Below are positions 1-8,985 of a DNA stretch of 64,000 nt, piece after piece. The notes below the pieces were generated by a model. That model did no database searches. It worked only from the letters and a program-made list of their open reading frames with translations, and was not told where the DNA came from. Position 1 is the first letter of the stretch; each line of letters starts with the position of its first letter. The stretch spans positions 4,978,001 through 5,042,000 of the forward strand of contig NZ_CP049258.1 of NCBI RefSeq assembly GCF_011046735.1, given 5' to 3'. Source of the stretch: Nordella sp. HKS 07 (lineage in GTDB: Bacteria; Pseudomonadota; Alphaproteobacteria; Rhizobiales; Aestuariivirgaceae). The position numbers and the translations under genes are program-made.

Positions 1-192
1 CAGGCTCTGAACCGGATGAGCAAGGCTGCTTCGGACTACCAGAGTCACCCAAATGGAAGCCAGCGTTGTGGCGGATGCAGGCATTTCCAGCCTCCAGATT
101 CGTGCGAGGTCGTGCCAGGCAATATCAGTCCGAATGGCTGGTGCAAATGGTTCCGCGCGCCGCGTAAAAGCTCTGGCGGCATGGGGTATTAG
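1..192 (+). CDS. High-potential iron-sulfur protein, 5' end missing
   Basis: The window opens inside this gene. The frame from base 1 ends at TAG 190-192 and gives 63 residues. Four cysteines (C23, C26, C35 and C48 of the visible part) are spaced CxxC-x8-C-x12-C, with the flanking motifs FQPP and ISPNGWC. This is the 4Fe-4S ligand pattern of small HiPIP electron carriers, which are exported and act in the periplasm. The signal peptide expected for the family lies outside the window. The gene converges on the globin gene at 231-764. The family call is strong; the partner redox enzyme cannot be named from here. Confidence 0.85.
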   Translation, partial: QALNRMSKAASDYQSHPNGSQRCGGCRHFQPPDSCEVVPGNISPNGWCKWFRAPRKSSGGMGY

Positions 193-230
193 CGCCCAGG
201 ATGTGAAGAGAGCTCTGGGAACGGGTCATG

Positions 231-764
231 TCAGCCCGGTTTATAGCCGGCAGTAACCTCTCCCTTGTGAGCCGCGAAAGCTGCGAGGACCTCTTCCTTC
301 TCCCGCTTGGGGACCTTGAAGTGATCCAGCGTTCGTCCAAGCTCCGCTGCGACCTCATCGAACTCCGCCGGCGAAATCCGTAGGTCCCGGTGCGCCTCTT
401 CAAGACCCAGCGGTGTCTTGCCTGGCTTGGTGGCCGTGAATTTAAAGGGCCCTCCCGACACGTCGCAGACCCAGAGCGTTCGCATGAACTTTAGGCCCGG
501 TAACCGCTCTAAGCTCTTTGTGTGCCATTTCCGCAGTTGCGGATTCTTCGACTTCTGGCCAACGATGGGATTCTTCACGAGAGCATCGCTGAAATAGTCC
601 ACCACGGCCGCGATGGCAAAGACACCACCCAGTCGTTCGTAGAGACTTTTTTCGGATGTGGTCTCGGCGTACGCGTTAGCGAATATGGTGATGGGCGCTG
701 TACTCAGCGCCAAGCCCGCTACAACGCTGCGCCTTGTAATAGTAGCGGAAATGAGGGGAGCCAT
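231..764 (-). CDS. Exported truncated hemoglobin (group 1 type)
   Basis: The 177-residue protein starts with a twin-arginine-like signal (TRRSVVAGLAL, cleavage near AYA at about residue 32), followed by the YERLGG opening of bacterial truncated globins (PF01152). The AHRDL segment in the second half supplies the probable proximal heme histidine. I chose the ATG at 764 because AAGGAGG lies 6 bases upstream; an in-frame start at 845 lacks such a site and would bury the signal peptide. Truncated globins usually bind O2 or NO. Export is unusual for the family and would place it beside the neighbouring HiPIP in the periplasm. Confidence 0.82.
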   Translation of the reverse strand: MAPLISATITRRSVVAGLALSTAPITIFANAYAETTSEKSLYERLGGVFAIAAVVDYFSDALVKNPIVGQKSKNPQLRKWHTKSLERLPGLKFMRTLWVCDVSGGPFKFTATKPGKTPLGLEEAHRDLRISPAEFDEVAAELGRTLDHFKVPKREKEEVLAAFAAHKGEVTAGYKPG

Positions 765-1031
765 TGTGTTCCTCCTTCTCAAGGATTGGTACCTAACGAC
801 ATTGGATGAGTTGCTAGCAAATTGGTTCCCAGCAGCCAGTGACATTGGCCGGTCGGGGACTCAGCAGAATGCTGCTATCCCGACGCCGGCAAAAGAAAAC
901 CCGCCTTCGGCCGCAGGTTAGAGCGGGCTTATTCGCCGGAACTTGTAGATGATTTTCGCGTTGAGCTTCATAGTCCGCCGGGGCCCTTCTCGACCTTCTC
1001 CCAACTTGATGACTTCCTTCGGTGATTCCCA

Positions 1032-1469
1032 ATGAACAACGATGAAGCCGAAATTCGTTCTCTGCTGGCTGAGTTTACTGGCGCCCTTCGCAATAAGGAC
1101 GCCGATAGTGCCATCGCTCTGCTTGCCGAGGACGCAATTACGTTCGACCTGGCTCCGCCGCTTGAGCAGGGGCCAGACGCCACTCACAACCCCGCGCTAT
1201 TGGGGGAGTGGTTTCAAACATGGAAAGGACCAATTAACTCGGAGTCCCGCGACCTTAAGCTCGACGTCAGTGGTAACGTGGCCTACGCATACGGACTGCA
1301 GCATATGACAGGCACCAAGATCGATGGTCAGGAAGTGGACCTTTGGTTCCGAGCGACGGCCTGTTTTCGCCGCGAGGATGGTCAGTGGCGCATCACACAC
1401 ATGCACAATTCAGTGCCGTTTGCGATGGACGGCAGCGAAAGGGCATTACTCGATCTTCAGCCGGAATAA
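1032..1469 (+). CDS. SnoaL-like / ketosteroid-isomerase-fold protein
   Basis: A 145-residue soluble protein of the NTF2-like fold. It has the helical start (EIRSLLAEFTGALRNKDADS), a central acidic patch, and the typical C-terminal strands with RREDGQWRITHMHNS. Such proteins (SnoaL, DUF4440, ketosteroid isomerase relatives) form cone-shaped pockets and act as isomerases, hydrolases or binding modules, so the fold does not give a substrate. It stands alone, divergent from the globin gene and convergent with the YihY gene. Length and motif order match the family. Confidence 0.75.
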   Translation: MNNDEAEIRSLLAEFTGALRNKDADSAIALLAEDAITFDLAPPLEQGPDATHNPALLGEWFQTWKGPINSESRDLKLDVSGNVAYAYGLQHMTGTKIDGQEVDLWFRATACFRREDGQWRITHMHNSVPFAMDGSERALLDLQPE

Positions 1470-1618
1470 ACTGCGGTGGCGTTCACGTGACGTGTCGTCG
1501 ACACGTACCGTCGAAATCATTCGCCGTTTGCGTCCACCTGACGGGTGGAGCAGCCGCCCTCGCTGATTAGCAAACAAGGTTTTTAGGCCCGGGACTGGCA
1601 CGCACAGCCGGAGAGAGC

Positions 1619-2674
1619 TCACGCCGTTTCGGTCCGTCCAACACGACGTGGTCGCATCTTCTGAGCATAGGCGCGAGTAAATTCAGCGCCGAACAATACG
1701 AGCTGAGCGGAATAATAGACCCAGATTAGAACCACAACGAACGAGGCCGCCGCGCCATACGTTGATTCAAGACCTTGTTTACCGATGTAGAGTCCAATGA
1801 GCAGCTTGCCGATCTCAAAGAGAGCAGCCGTGAGAAGGCCTCCCGGTACGACTACCCTCCATTCTATTTCGATATCAGGGAGCCATTTGAACATCATAGC
1901 GAAGAGGACGGTCGTCAACGTGAACGATATCGCGAAGCCCGCGACCTGCAGCGCCACCTCTGAGACGTATTCAGAGAGCAGGGGGCCAACAGCCGATAGA
2001 GCAGTGGTGAGGAGCAGCGATACGAGCAGCAAAAAACCAAGCGAAAGCACTCCCGCCAGTGATATTCCATAGATCCGAAGAAAACTCCAAATCCCGGAAC
2101 TGGCCGGAGCTTTTACGCCCCAAACAGTATTCAAGGCGTCTTTGAGCTGAACGACAACTCCAATTGCGGCATATATCAACGCGCCAGTCGCTATGATAGT
2201 GGCGAAAACTCCTCCGGTTGGTTTTCCCGCCATCAGCAGCATCTGCTGGACGCCTTTAGCGCCCTCATCGCCTATAAGGCTTGACAGCTGTTGACTTACC
2301 TGTCCGCGGACTGCTGCCTCGCCAAAAACCAGCCCCGCAACGGCAATCGCAATTACCATCAATGGTCCTATCGAGAAGAGCGAATAGTAGGCCAGGGCTG
2401 CACCCAGGGTTGACACTTTGTGCGCCATCCATCCTGACGCCGCATCCCTCAAGAGGGACCACCATGCTCGCGGGTTGATCAACAGTCCGCTGGAATACCG
2501 AAGCTCGTGCGTTCGATCGGCAGGTGGTTGGGCAGGTGAATCGGGGGGAAGACCTCGTCTTGCCTTCAAGTTAGCGATTCCAGAAACGAAGCTGCCAACC
2601 ACTATACTCACCGCACGGATTGAGTACTCAGCGAGCTTTGAGCGACCGGAAGTAGCACTGGAGCGGCGGCGCAT
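1619..2674 (-). CDS. YihY/virulence factor BrkB family membrane protein
   Basis: The 351-residue protein has about six hydrophobic segments and the family hallmarks: HKVSTLGAALAYYSLFSIGPL near residue 85, a central QLKDALNTVWGVK, and a C-terminal GAAASFVVVLIWVYYSAQLVLFGAEF block. YihY/BrkB proteins are inner-membrane proteins once called ribonuclease BN; their real function is not settled. The N-terminal 70 residues are Pro/Arg-rich and poorly conserved, so the start could lie further in. Divergent from the rlpA gene. Confidence 0.85.
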   Translation of the reverse strand: MRRRSSATSGRSKLAEYSIRAVSIVVGSFVSGIANLKARRGLPPDSPAQPPADRTHELRYSSGLLINPRAWWSLLRDAASGWMAHKVSTLGAALAYYSLFSIGPLMVIAIAVAGLVFGEAAVRGQVSQQLSSLIGDEGAKGVQQMLLMAGKPTGGVFATIIATGALIYAAIGVVVQLKDALNTVWGVKAPASSGIWSFLRIYGISLAGVLSLGFLLLVSLLLTTALSAVGPLLSEYVSEVALQVAGFAISFTLTTVLFAMMFKWLPDIEIEWRVVVPGGLLTAALFEIGKLLIGLYIGKQGLESTYGAAASFVVVLIWVYYSAQLVLFGAEFTRAYAQKMRPRRVGRTETA

Positions 2675-2945
2675 TTCTCAGGCCTTTGTTACGCAGGGAA
2701 CTAAGTGTCCGGCCCTCTGATTTGTTCCGGGATCCCGGAGGATGACTCCGCGCTGGTGGAGCTCACAGAGGGTAGGAGACGACGCCACTCCTTCCAGCCT
2801 GCATGAGCCACGGCGCGCATCCCGGCCGATCTCATTGCGGGAAAAAGCTAGAAATCTCCCTCGAACGCAGTATAACCACGGAACACATTCTCGCCTCATA
2901 CGTTTCCCTAGCGAAATAGGCACTTCTACCATTGAGGGGATAAAC

Positions 2946-3302
2946 GTGAAGCGAACCCTCGCTGCTCTCCTTATTTGTGCCTTTGCAACGCCGATCTCCA
3001 TTCTATCGACGAATGCCGCGGAAGCGCAAACCGGCATGGCCTCCTATTACAAGTCCGGCAAGCGGACCGCCAATGGCGAAACATTCGATCCCAACGGGTA
3101 TACAGCGGCGCATCGCTCGTTGAAATTCGGTACACGAGTGCGCGTCACCAATCTGCTCAATGGCCGCTCAGTGATCGTACGTATCAATGACCGCGGTCCG
3201 TTTGTTCGCGGCCGCATCATCGATCTGGCCTATGCTGCGGCGAAAGCCGTGGGCCTGCATGATTCAGGCGTCGCCAAGGTAGAGGTCGCTTTACTCAACT
3301 AA
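2946..3302 (+). CDS. rlpA: Septal ring lytic transglycosylase, RlpA family
   Basis: 118 residues: a Sec signal peptide ending near AEAQT, then a double-psi beta-barrel (DPBB) with GMASYYKSGKRTANGE, FGTRVRVTNL and the catalytic-type segment VRINDRGPFVRGR. The E in the GE segment and the D of NDRG match the active site of RlpA-type transglycosylases that cut naked glycan strands at the septum. The GTG at 2946 is chosen because GAGGGGA lies about 6 bases upstream and it begins exactly at the signal peptide. No SPOR domain is present, so this is a short RlpA. Its stop overlaps the stop of the convergent polX by two bases. Confidence 0.85.
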   Translation: MKRTLAALLICAFATPISILSTNAAEAQTGMASYYKSGKRTANGETFDPNGYTAAHRSLKFGTRVRVTNLLNGRSVIVRINDRGPFVRGRIIDLAYAAAKAVGLHDSGVAKVEVALLN

Positions 3303-4984
3303 CCTACACGACGGGCGTTCCGACGATATCGCTTTTGGGCGAGATAGCGCAGAAGCCTTGGTAAAGTCATTGCGTTGAGAATCCGGTCTGCCGGAATGCC
3401 GCCTTTACGCGCCATTTCGACGCCCCAATGCATATGATCAAGCTCACGGATGGAATGGGCATCCGGGTTAATACTGAAGATGCAACCGTAACCTAGCGCG
3501 TTTTCGTGCCAACGCCAATCGAGATCGAGCCGCCACGGATGAGCATTGATTTCGACGGCAACGCCGCATTCGCCGCAGGCCTTCAATATCTTGTCGATGT
3601 CGACCTCATAGCCGGGGCGGCGCAGGAGCTGGCGACCGGTCATATGACCCAGGATCGTCGTGTGCGGGTTCTTAATCGCCTTGAGGATCCGATCCGTCTG
3701 CTCCTGTTTCGGTATCTTGAAGCGGCTATGCACGCTTGCAACGACGAAGTCGAAACTATCCAAAATGCGGCTTGGGTAATCGAGCGAGCCGTCAGCCAAG
3801 ATGTCCGCCTCAATTCCTTTCAGTATACGGAATGACTTACCAAAGCGCTTGTTCAGCTCGTCTGCCTCGCCGTGCTGCTCGGCGATCTCGTCCAAGGAAA
3901 GCCCCCCTGCGTAGTGCGCCGATTGTGAGTGATCGGCCACGCCGAAATACTGGTAGCCGCGCTGCCGCGTCGTTTCAGCCATTGTCTCTAGGGTCTCGGT
4001 GCCGTCAGACCTCGTTGTGTGGCAGTGAAGGATGCCGCGCAGATCTTTGTCCCGGACAAGCCGTGGCAGAGCGTGTTTTGCGGCTTTCTCTATCTCGTTG
4101 CGGCCTTCGCGGAGTTCCGGTTCAATGAAGGGCAGGGCCAGGGCTTCGTAGATATCTTCCTCTGTCGCCGAAGCAACAAGCTTCTTGCCCCGATATAGTC
4201 CGTCCGGTGTTAGGTCATAGCCTTTATCGCGCGCGAATGTTTGCAGTTGTTGAAGATGCGCGGAAGAGCCGGTCGCGGTGAGTAACTTTGCGCCGAAATG
4301 CTTTTTGTCGGTAACAACTAGATTCAGACTTCCAGAAGCAGCATGGTCCGGCGATGCGTCTTTAGCCTGCGCGACCAGCGCGAGATCGGAAACAAGCTCG
4401 CATCCCCTGCGGAAATCGCCAGCGATCTCGATGCGGGAATATTCTGGATGCTCGTGCTTCACGGCAGACACCGCATGCTCAAGTAACGCAGCTGCCTTAT
4501 GCAGATGGAGCTGCGTCTCGCCGCCGCGGGCGATGGAGAGATTCTGCAGGATTTTCGTTTGAAGCCCGGCTCCTAGACCCTTGACCCCGCGGATTCGATC
4601 TTCCGTTGCCGCAGCCTCAAGCTCGGCAAGCGAGGTAATACCGAGATCCTGATAGAGCTTGAGGATCTTATCAGGACGAAGGCCGGGGACCGCAAAAAGC
4701 TCGAGAACGTCGGCCGGTACATCCTTTCGAAGCTTCTCAAGGCTCGGATGCGATCCTGTCCGGTGAAGCTTCGTTACGAAGTCTGCAATGGCATCGCCGA
4801 CACCGGGTATTTCCGTGAGCCTACCGGCTGCGATGATGCGATCGAGCGGTTGGGAAAGAGCCGAAAGGCTGTCTGCTGCGCGCAGATAGGCGTTAGCCCG
4901 GTACGGGTTGCCGCCCCCCAAAGATACTCTCTGCGCGTATTCCCTGAGAAGCCTGGCGACGGTCTGAGTATCGGTTTTCGGCAT
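3299..4984 (-). CDS. polX: PolX-family protein with intact PHP nuclease and degraded polymerase site
   Basis: 561 residues from the ATG at 4984; an upstream in-frame start at 5137 gives a non-conserved 51-residue extension. Order: 8-kDa/helix-hairpin-helix region (about 1-150), Pol-beta-like nucleotidyltransferase (about 155-290), PHP phosphoesterase (about 315-550). The PHP metal site looks complete: HCH at 320-322, VADHS, KGIEAD, SVHS, GHMTGR, NAHP and NPDAHS. The polymerase site does not. The GDFRRG segment is followed by SDLAL where the family has GDxD, so the second Asp is Ala202, and the third catalytic Asp is replaced by Asn221 (SLNLVV). It is therefore likely a nuclease or repair scaffold rather than a gap-filling polymerase. 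Confidence 0.85.
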   Translation of the reverse strand: MPKTDTQTVARLLREYAQRVSLGGGNPYRANAYLRAADSLSALSQPLDRIIAAGRLTEIPGVGDAIADFVTKLHRTGSHPSLEKLRKDVPADVLELFAVPGLRPDKILKLYQDLGITSLAELEAAATEDRIRGVKGLGAGLQTKILQNLSIARGGETQLHLHKAAALLEHAVSAVKHEHPEYSRIEIAGDFRRGCELVSDLALVAQAKDASPDHAASGSLNLVVTDKKHFGAKLLTATGSSAHLQQLQTFARDKGYDLTPDGLYRGKKLVASATEEDIYEALALPFIEPELREGRNEIEKAAKHALPRLVRDKDLRGILHCHTTRSDGTETLETMAETTRQRGYQYFGVADHSQSAHYAGGLSLDEIAEQHGEADELNKRFGKSFRILKGIEADILADGSLDYPSRILDSFDFVVASVHSRFKIPKQEQTDRILKAIKNPHTTILGHMTGRQLLRRPGYEVDIDKILKACGECGVAVEINAHPWRLDLDWRWHENALGYGCIFSINPDAHSIRELDHMHWGVEMARKGGIPADRILNAMTLPRLLRYLAQKRYRRNARRVG

Positions 4985-5205
4985 GGTTTTTGTCCAACGG
5001 TGCGCATTGCCCCCGGTTCCCGCAGACGCACTCGGTGCCCTATGCCATGGTGTGGGCCGGGTATGTATGGAGACTTGCGGATATGGGCTACCTGGATAGC
5101 TTCCGAACGAGATTGGTTGTCCTGAAAGCAATTGCACGGAACTTTACTCCCGTCGCAGGACATCACCAATATTTTGCAGATTTCCCCCGGGGATGAGCGA
5201 CCACA

Positions 5206-7440
5206 TCAGCGAGAATTGTCGTTTTGCTTCCAGACGATTAGTGCGCTCCAGTTATAGACCCCAGGTGCAGAAGTGCTCTCGCCGCTAACATTCTCACCAA
5301 GAACATTGCCACTAGGAGATTCGACATGCTTAAAATAGCTATTGATTGTGGAGAGAATTTTTCCGTCGGATTTTTCGACGAAGCGAGCATTAATTCCCTT
5401 TGATGGGTCGTTGCCACTTACCCATTCAGTCTCGTACCAGTGCTTGGTTCCATCAAAGTCGACATGCGACATCTCAACGACCGAGCGCGGATCGGCTGCA
5501 GACCCCGCATGGAACCGAAGCGATCGATGCATCCCCGTTGCGACCATTTGATCGAACCTTCCGCCGACTGAATTCTGCTCCACATGAAAGGGGCTATAGG
5601 TTCCCACAAAACTCGGGTACCCAAACATCATCGGCTGAGGGTTGGGATCAGGCCGGAAGATCCTCACATCCGCAACGTAACCGGTCCGGTCCTCTCCCAA
5701 AGGGTTTTTTGGGGCTTCATACGTGCCCAAGGGTGCGCGACCCATCTTCGCCGGTTCTTGGCCGAGAGCCTGCTCTCGGGTGTCTCCACTGGAGTAGGTC
5801 ACCCAGAGGAAATGACTGACGTCGGATGACTCCTTGAAGACACTTGCGAGCAGGTTCGTCGTCTTCGGCGCATCGAAATAGATCTTAACGGCGACCCACG
5901 AGCCTTGTGACGTGAGCTCTCTGACGATCGGCTCGATCTTCTTGACGGCTTCCTCGGCCTTTTGGTGCTCGTAGTTCTCCAGATTTTGGACTTGTCCTTG
6001 GTGAATCATCATGGCGGCGCCACCAACCGCGCCCGTGGTGGCCTCCTGGCCGCTCGCGGCAGAGGATTGGAAGGCCCCTCGGCTGATTTCAGGTAGGGGA
6101 GGTGGCGCCTTCGCTGACGGTTTTTCCGCACCCGTCGTGGCCTTCTGGCTCGCCGTAGCAGACGATTGAACGCCTCCTCGGCTGGTTTCAGGCCCGGGAG
6201 GTGGCGACGTCGGTGGCGACCTTTCTCCCGATCCGGGCTCCTTGGGAGTGATGGTTCCGCTTACAGTGACGGCAGCCGGGCTGGTGACCGACACGGGGTT
6301 CTCGGCGATGTAGAGCGACCGGGTGACCCTAACGCCCTCGGTCAAAGGGCCGCAGTGTTCACACCGGACGGCGGTTTCGAACCGCCGGCTCTCTTGCAGC
6401 CATACATTGTGCAGCTCGAACGTTGGCAAGTCCTGGGCGGCCACGAGCCTTTGGGTCGCGGCTTCGCGCGCTGTGATCGCGTCGTTGAGAGCAATGACCT
6501 CCGCATGGCCGCCGGGCACGATGTCGTGAACGATTTTGAATTGACCCGTGCCCGCACGCTGGATGTGCGCGAGCAGCCTCTGGTTCATGAGTTCGGTGAG
6601 TGGCCTCGAAATGCCCGTGTTGAACGCGACGAAAATGCGCCCCGACACATCATCGCGAACCACCGATAGAACCGGGCCACCGGGAAAGTTTTGATTAATC
6701 TGGTGCTGTCCCAAAGCCAGCCTGGCAAGTCTTTGCGCGATAATCTCCAGAGATTCCCTTGGCGGGGGATTCGGCGGTCCTCTGACCGGGGCTCGACGCA
6801 CCGTCGTTTCCGAAGCGGGCGCCGATTGCTGGACGACATGCGCCAATTCGTGCGCGAGCAGCGCTCGATCCCCGCCGGACTGTACGTCGGCGAATACGAT
6901 GTGCCGGCCCACCGTATAGGCACGCGCGCCGACCGCGCGGGCGGAGTCACCGGCATGCGCTTCGGTGTGCAAGCGAACCTGCGAAAAATCACGGCCGAAG
7001 CGCGGCTCGAAGTAAGAGCGCCACGCGTCGCTCAATGGGCGGCCGGGTGAACGAAGCACATCGCGGACTATCGCGGGCGCGTCGGTGACGCCCGCTTCGG
7101 CCCTTTCCGCAACCTTTCTCTGAAGCCGCTTCTCTTCTTCTTCGCACTCAGCACACTTACGGCTGAGGACAGGCGGCGCGGGGGTGACGGTTAATTTGGA
7201 GGCAGGCATACTCGTCACCTGCTCGGCGGCGTGATCCGCCTCCTGTTCGAGGGGATCATCGAGCGTGCCGACGGCGAGTTTTCGCTGGAGGGAACCGGGC
7301 AAAGAGGGCGTCAGCCTGGGCAACTGCGGTTCTTGTTCCGACGATTGAACCGGCGCTTGGACAGGGGCCGGGCGCGAAACTCGGCTGTTACGCATAGCAG
7401 CGGTGGGGGATTCGGGCTTCATCATCAGGGGAGCAAACAT
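5206..7440 (-). CDS. DUF4157 (eCIS-core) protein with deaminase-like toxin domain
   Basis: 744 residues. The N-terminus is Pro/Gln-rich, then comes a CAECEEEE acidic stretch and a DUF4157 domain (about 130-210) with the zinc-protease-like motif HELAHVVQQ at 197-205. A second domain (about 228-385) has GGHAEVIAL (HAE at 312-314) and RCEHCG (C360, C363). That HAE plus CxxC arrangement is typical of YwqJ-like members of the cytidine-deaminase superfamily used as toxins. A Pro/Ser-rich linker with two similar repeats (about 400-470) leads to a C-terminal domain of about 260 residues that I do not recognise. DUF4157 proteins are often cargo of contractile injection systems or polymorphic toxins. 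No injection-system gene and no obvious immunity gene is adjacent. A purine-rich site precedes the ATG. Confidence 0.8.
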   Translation of the reverse strand: MFAPLMMKPESPTAAMRNSRVSRPAPVQAPVQSSEQEPQLPRLTPSLPGSLQRKLAVGTLDDPLEQEADHAAEQVTSMPASKLTVTPAPPVLSRKCAECEEEEKRLQRKVAERAEAGVTDAPAIVRDVLRSPGRPLSDAWRSYFEPRFGRDFSQVRLHTEAHAGDSARAVGARAYTVGRHIVFADVQSGGDRALLAHELAHVVQQSAPASETTVRRAPVRGPPNPPPRESLEIIAQRLARLALGQHQINQNFPGGPVLSVVRDDVSGRIFVAFNTGISRPLTELMNQRLLAHIQRAGTGQFKIVHDIVPGGHAEVIALNDAITAREAATQRLVAAQDLPTFELHNVWLQESRRFETAVRCEHCGPLTEGVRVTRSLYIAENPVSVTSPAAVTVSGTITPKEPGSGERSPPTSPPPGPETSRGGVQSSATASQKATTGAEKPSAKAPPPLPEISRGAFQSSAASGQEATTGAVGGAAMMIHQGQVQNLENYEHQKAEEAVKKIEPIVRELTSQGSWVAVKIYFDAPKTTNLLASVFKESSDVSHFLWVTYSSGDTREQALGQEPAKMGRAPLGTYEAPKNPLGEDRTGYVADVRIFRPDPNPQPMMFGYPSFVGTYSPFHVEQNSVGGRFDQMVATGMHRSLRFHAGSAADPRSVVEMSHVDFDGTKHWYETEWVSGNDPSKGINARFVEKSDGKILSTINSYFKHVESPSGNVLGENVSGESTSAPGVYNWSALIVWKQNDNSR

Positions 7441-7745
7441 GCCATCGTCCTCTCCGATAACGCTCGATCTAGCGCCCGCTTAACGAGGCAAGTCAAGATA
7501 TATTCCCTGCATCGCATCCCGTCCAAGATTCGGGTCTCCTCGTCACAACGCCGAGTGTCCGACCTTCGGTGCCGCCCCCTTTATGCAGTTTCCCAAGCTT
7601 GCGAAAGCCACTCGTGGCGATTTCGCATCATCCGAACGAGGACGATAACAGCCGGCCCTTACAAGCCATTTTGATTGACGGAACCCTTGATTTGTTAGTC
7701 ACTATTAGCGGCGGCCATGGGTCAATACGGCAAAGAAAAGCGTGC
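7441..7745. other. Intergenic stretch without a supported gene
   Basis: Upstream region of the DUF4157 gene. It presumably holds that gene's promoter, but I see no convincing -35/-10 pair, hairpin or conserved reading frame. Confidence 0.4.
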
Positions 7746-7960
7746 ATGCCGCAATCCCTCAATGTCGCATGCCATTGTGGATACATCCAACTTGTTCCGT
7801 CTGTGTGAAGACTGGCACGACGCCTTTCTGGCGATCGTTATGGGGAGGGCAGCACTTCTGTCGTATCTGTGGCATTGCAATAGTCCGAACCTCAACCCAA
7901 TATCCTCCGCCAGTGTCGATCAATGCGCGGTGCGTCGAAGGCATCGACCTACCCTCTATT
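7746..7960 (+). pseudogene. Remnant of a GFA (CENP-V/GFA) family gene
   Basis: From the ATG at 7746 one frame reads NVACHCGYIQLV and stops at 7806-7808. A different frame then carries HFCRICGIAI and VSINARCVEGIDL up to about 7957. CHCG near the start, FCRxCG in the middle and the VNARCLEG-like segment are the zinc-ligand landmarks of glutathione-dependent formaldehyde-activating-type proteins. The spacing between the first and second landmarks is far too short, so there is both a frame change and an internal deletion. Not expected to give a functional protein. Confidence 0.5.
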
Positions 7961-8090
7961 TGCGGAGGCAGCGGAACGCGCCGGCCAGACGCACAGAAAA
8001 CCGCGGGCGCTGCGCGAGATCACCGAGCGCACATGTTCGCATCACAACCACCATGGCGCGCTGTCCTTTGTTGAAAAACGCTCGCCGCCG

Positions 8091-8405
8091 CTACCAGTCC
8101 CACATTCGGAAGCCGTGGCCATATGGCTCGCAATAGGCGGGCAGCCTGCCATAAACGTCATAGTAGAAGAGGCAGTCGTCGGTCCAGCCGGCATTGGGCT
8201 CGCCCGGCCGAGGCCCGCGGAAGTTCTTCTTCACCCGCGGCTCCTGGTTCTTCTCGACGACCTTCTTCTTTTTCTTATTCACCGTCTGATCCTTTTTCTT
8301 CTTCACTGTCTCAGCCGCTGCCACCTTGTTGATGGTCATGACGGGCGCCACAGCAGGCGCGAAGCTCGCCAGAGTCGCTACGATGATCAGATGTCGAAGT
8401 GCCAT
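8091..8405 (-). CDS. Small exported lysine-rich protein
   Basis: 104 residues with a clear Sec signal peptide (hydrophobic residues 5-25, probable cleavage after KVAAA), then a strongly basic low-complexity stretch with two KKKK-type runs, and a C-terminal part rich in aromatic residues (CLFYYDVYGRLPAYCEPYGHGF) with two cysteines. It resembles small periplasmic or envelope proteins of Hyphomicrobiales, but I recognise no named family. A GAGAG stretch lies upstream of the ATG. It stands alone in the accessory region. Confidence 0.6.
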   Translation of the reverse strand: MALRHLIIVATLASFAPAVAPVMTINKVAAAETVKKKKDQTVNKKKKKVVEKNQEPRVKKNFRGPRPGEPNAGWTDDCLFYYDVYGRLPAYCEPYGHGFRMWDW

Positions 8406-8591
8406 AATCCACTCTCGTTAATGGGCAGGCGGTTCCGGTGCCGCCGCCGCTATGGGAGATCAACGGTTTACGGCCGTTACTTGATGTTCACAGCGAAACG
8501 CCACGGTCTCCTTGCCCTCGGCGATCCGGCACGGCACTCGCCGCCATCGGCGCACACCGCTATGCCTTAGAACGCCTGCGGCGGCTCATAG

Positions 8592-8870
8592 TTGCGCGGC
8601 GGCTTCCGCATCGAGGACGCCAACAAGCGCGTCGTCTACGCCTATACCGCGCAAGGCAGGAATTTCCACCAGCCCACTGAGGAAGAGAGGTTGCTGATCA
8701 TCCGGGCAATCGCAAAGATGTCGAAGCGGTCCGAGGCGGTGAAGACGATCTTCGAACTGGCGGCGAGGCGGCAAAGGTCTGGCTGCCATATCGAGGACCA
8801 TAGTGCACTTTACCCACACAGGATTCGGGCTAAGGTAGTGGTGTCCGCTCGCCAATATGCCCCCGGTTAG
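8592..8870 (+). CDS. Hypothetical protein, possibly partly decayed
   Basis: 92 residues. The first half (GGFRIEDANKRVVYAYTAQ, then EEERLLIIRAIAKM) looks like short alphaproteobacterial proteins that start with a D-A-x-G/K strand pair and end in an ARxIAxLP-type helix. The C-terminal 35 residues do not fit that pattern and may be frame-shifted. No strong ribosome binding site. A terminator hairpin follows at 8887. It could be a real small gene or a remnant. Confidence 0.35.
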   Translation: MRGGFRIEDANKRVVYAYTAQGRNFHQPTEEERLLIIRAIAKMSKRSEAVKTIFELAARRQRSGCHIEDHSALYPHRIRAKVVVSARQYAPG

Positions 8871-8886
8871 GGCGGACGCACCACGG

Positions 8887-8933
8887 AAACCCCGTCCTTG
8901 GCCCGCCAGCCTTGGCGGGGTTTTCTTGTTTGA
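8887..8933 (+). terminator. Rho-independent terminator, copy 1 of a recurring hairpin
   Basis: The stem AAACCCCG pairs with CGGGGTTT across a loop of about 22 bases and is followed by a T-rich tail. Near-identical hairpins sit at 13382 and 15197, each close to a remnant of the same small gene family. Confidence 0.6.
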
Positions 8934-8936
8934 GGC

Positions 8937-8985
8937 CTAGCGCCTGAACGTCCTCACCTTCACCGTCACGCCGCCGACGGGAATT
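8937..8985 (-). pseudogene. C-terminal remnant of a repeated small gene (copy 1)
   Basis: The minus strand reads VGGVTVKVRTFRR and then TAG at 8937-8939. The same ending (VTVKVRGFGR, VTVKVKAFSG) occurs at 10030 and 13234. Upstream of this stretch no matching frame is preserved, so only the tail survives. I do not recognise the family. Confidence 0.4.
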
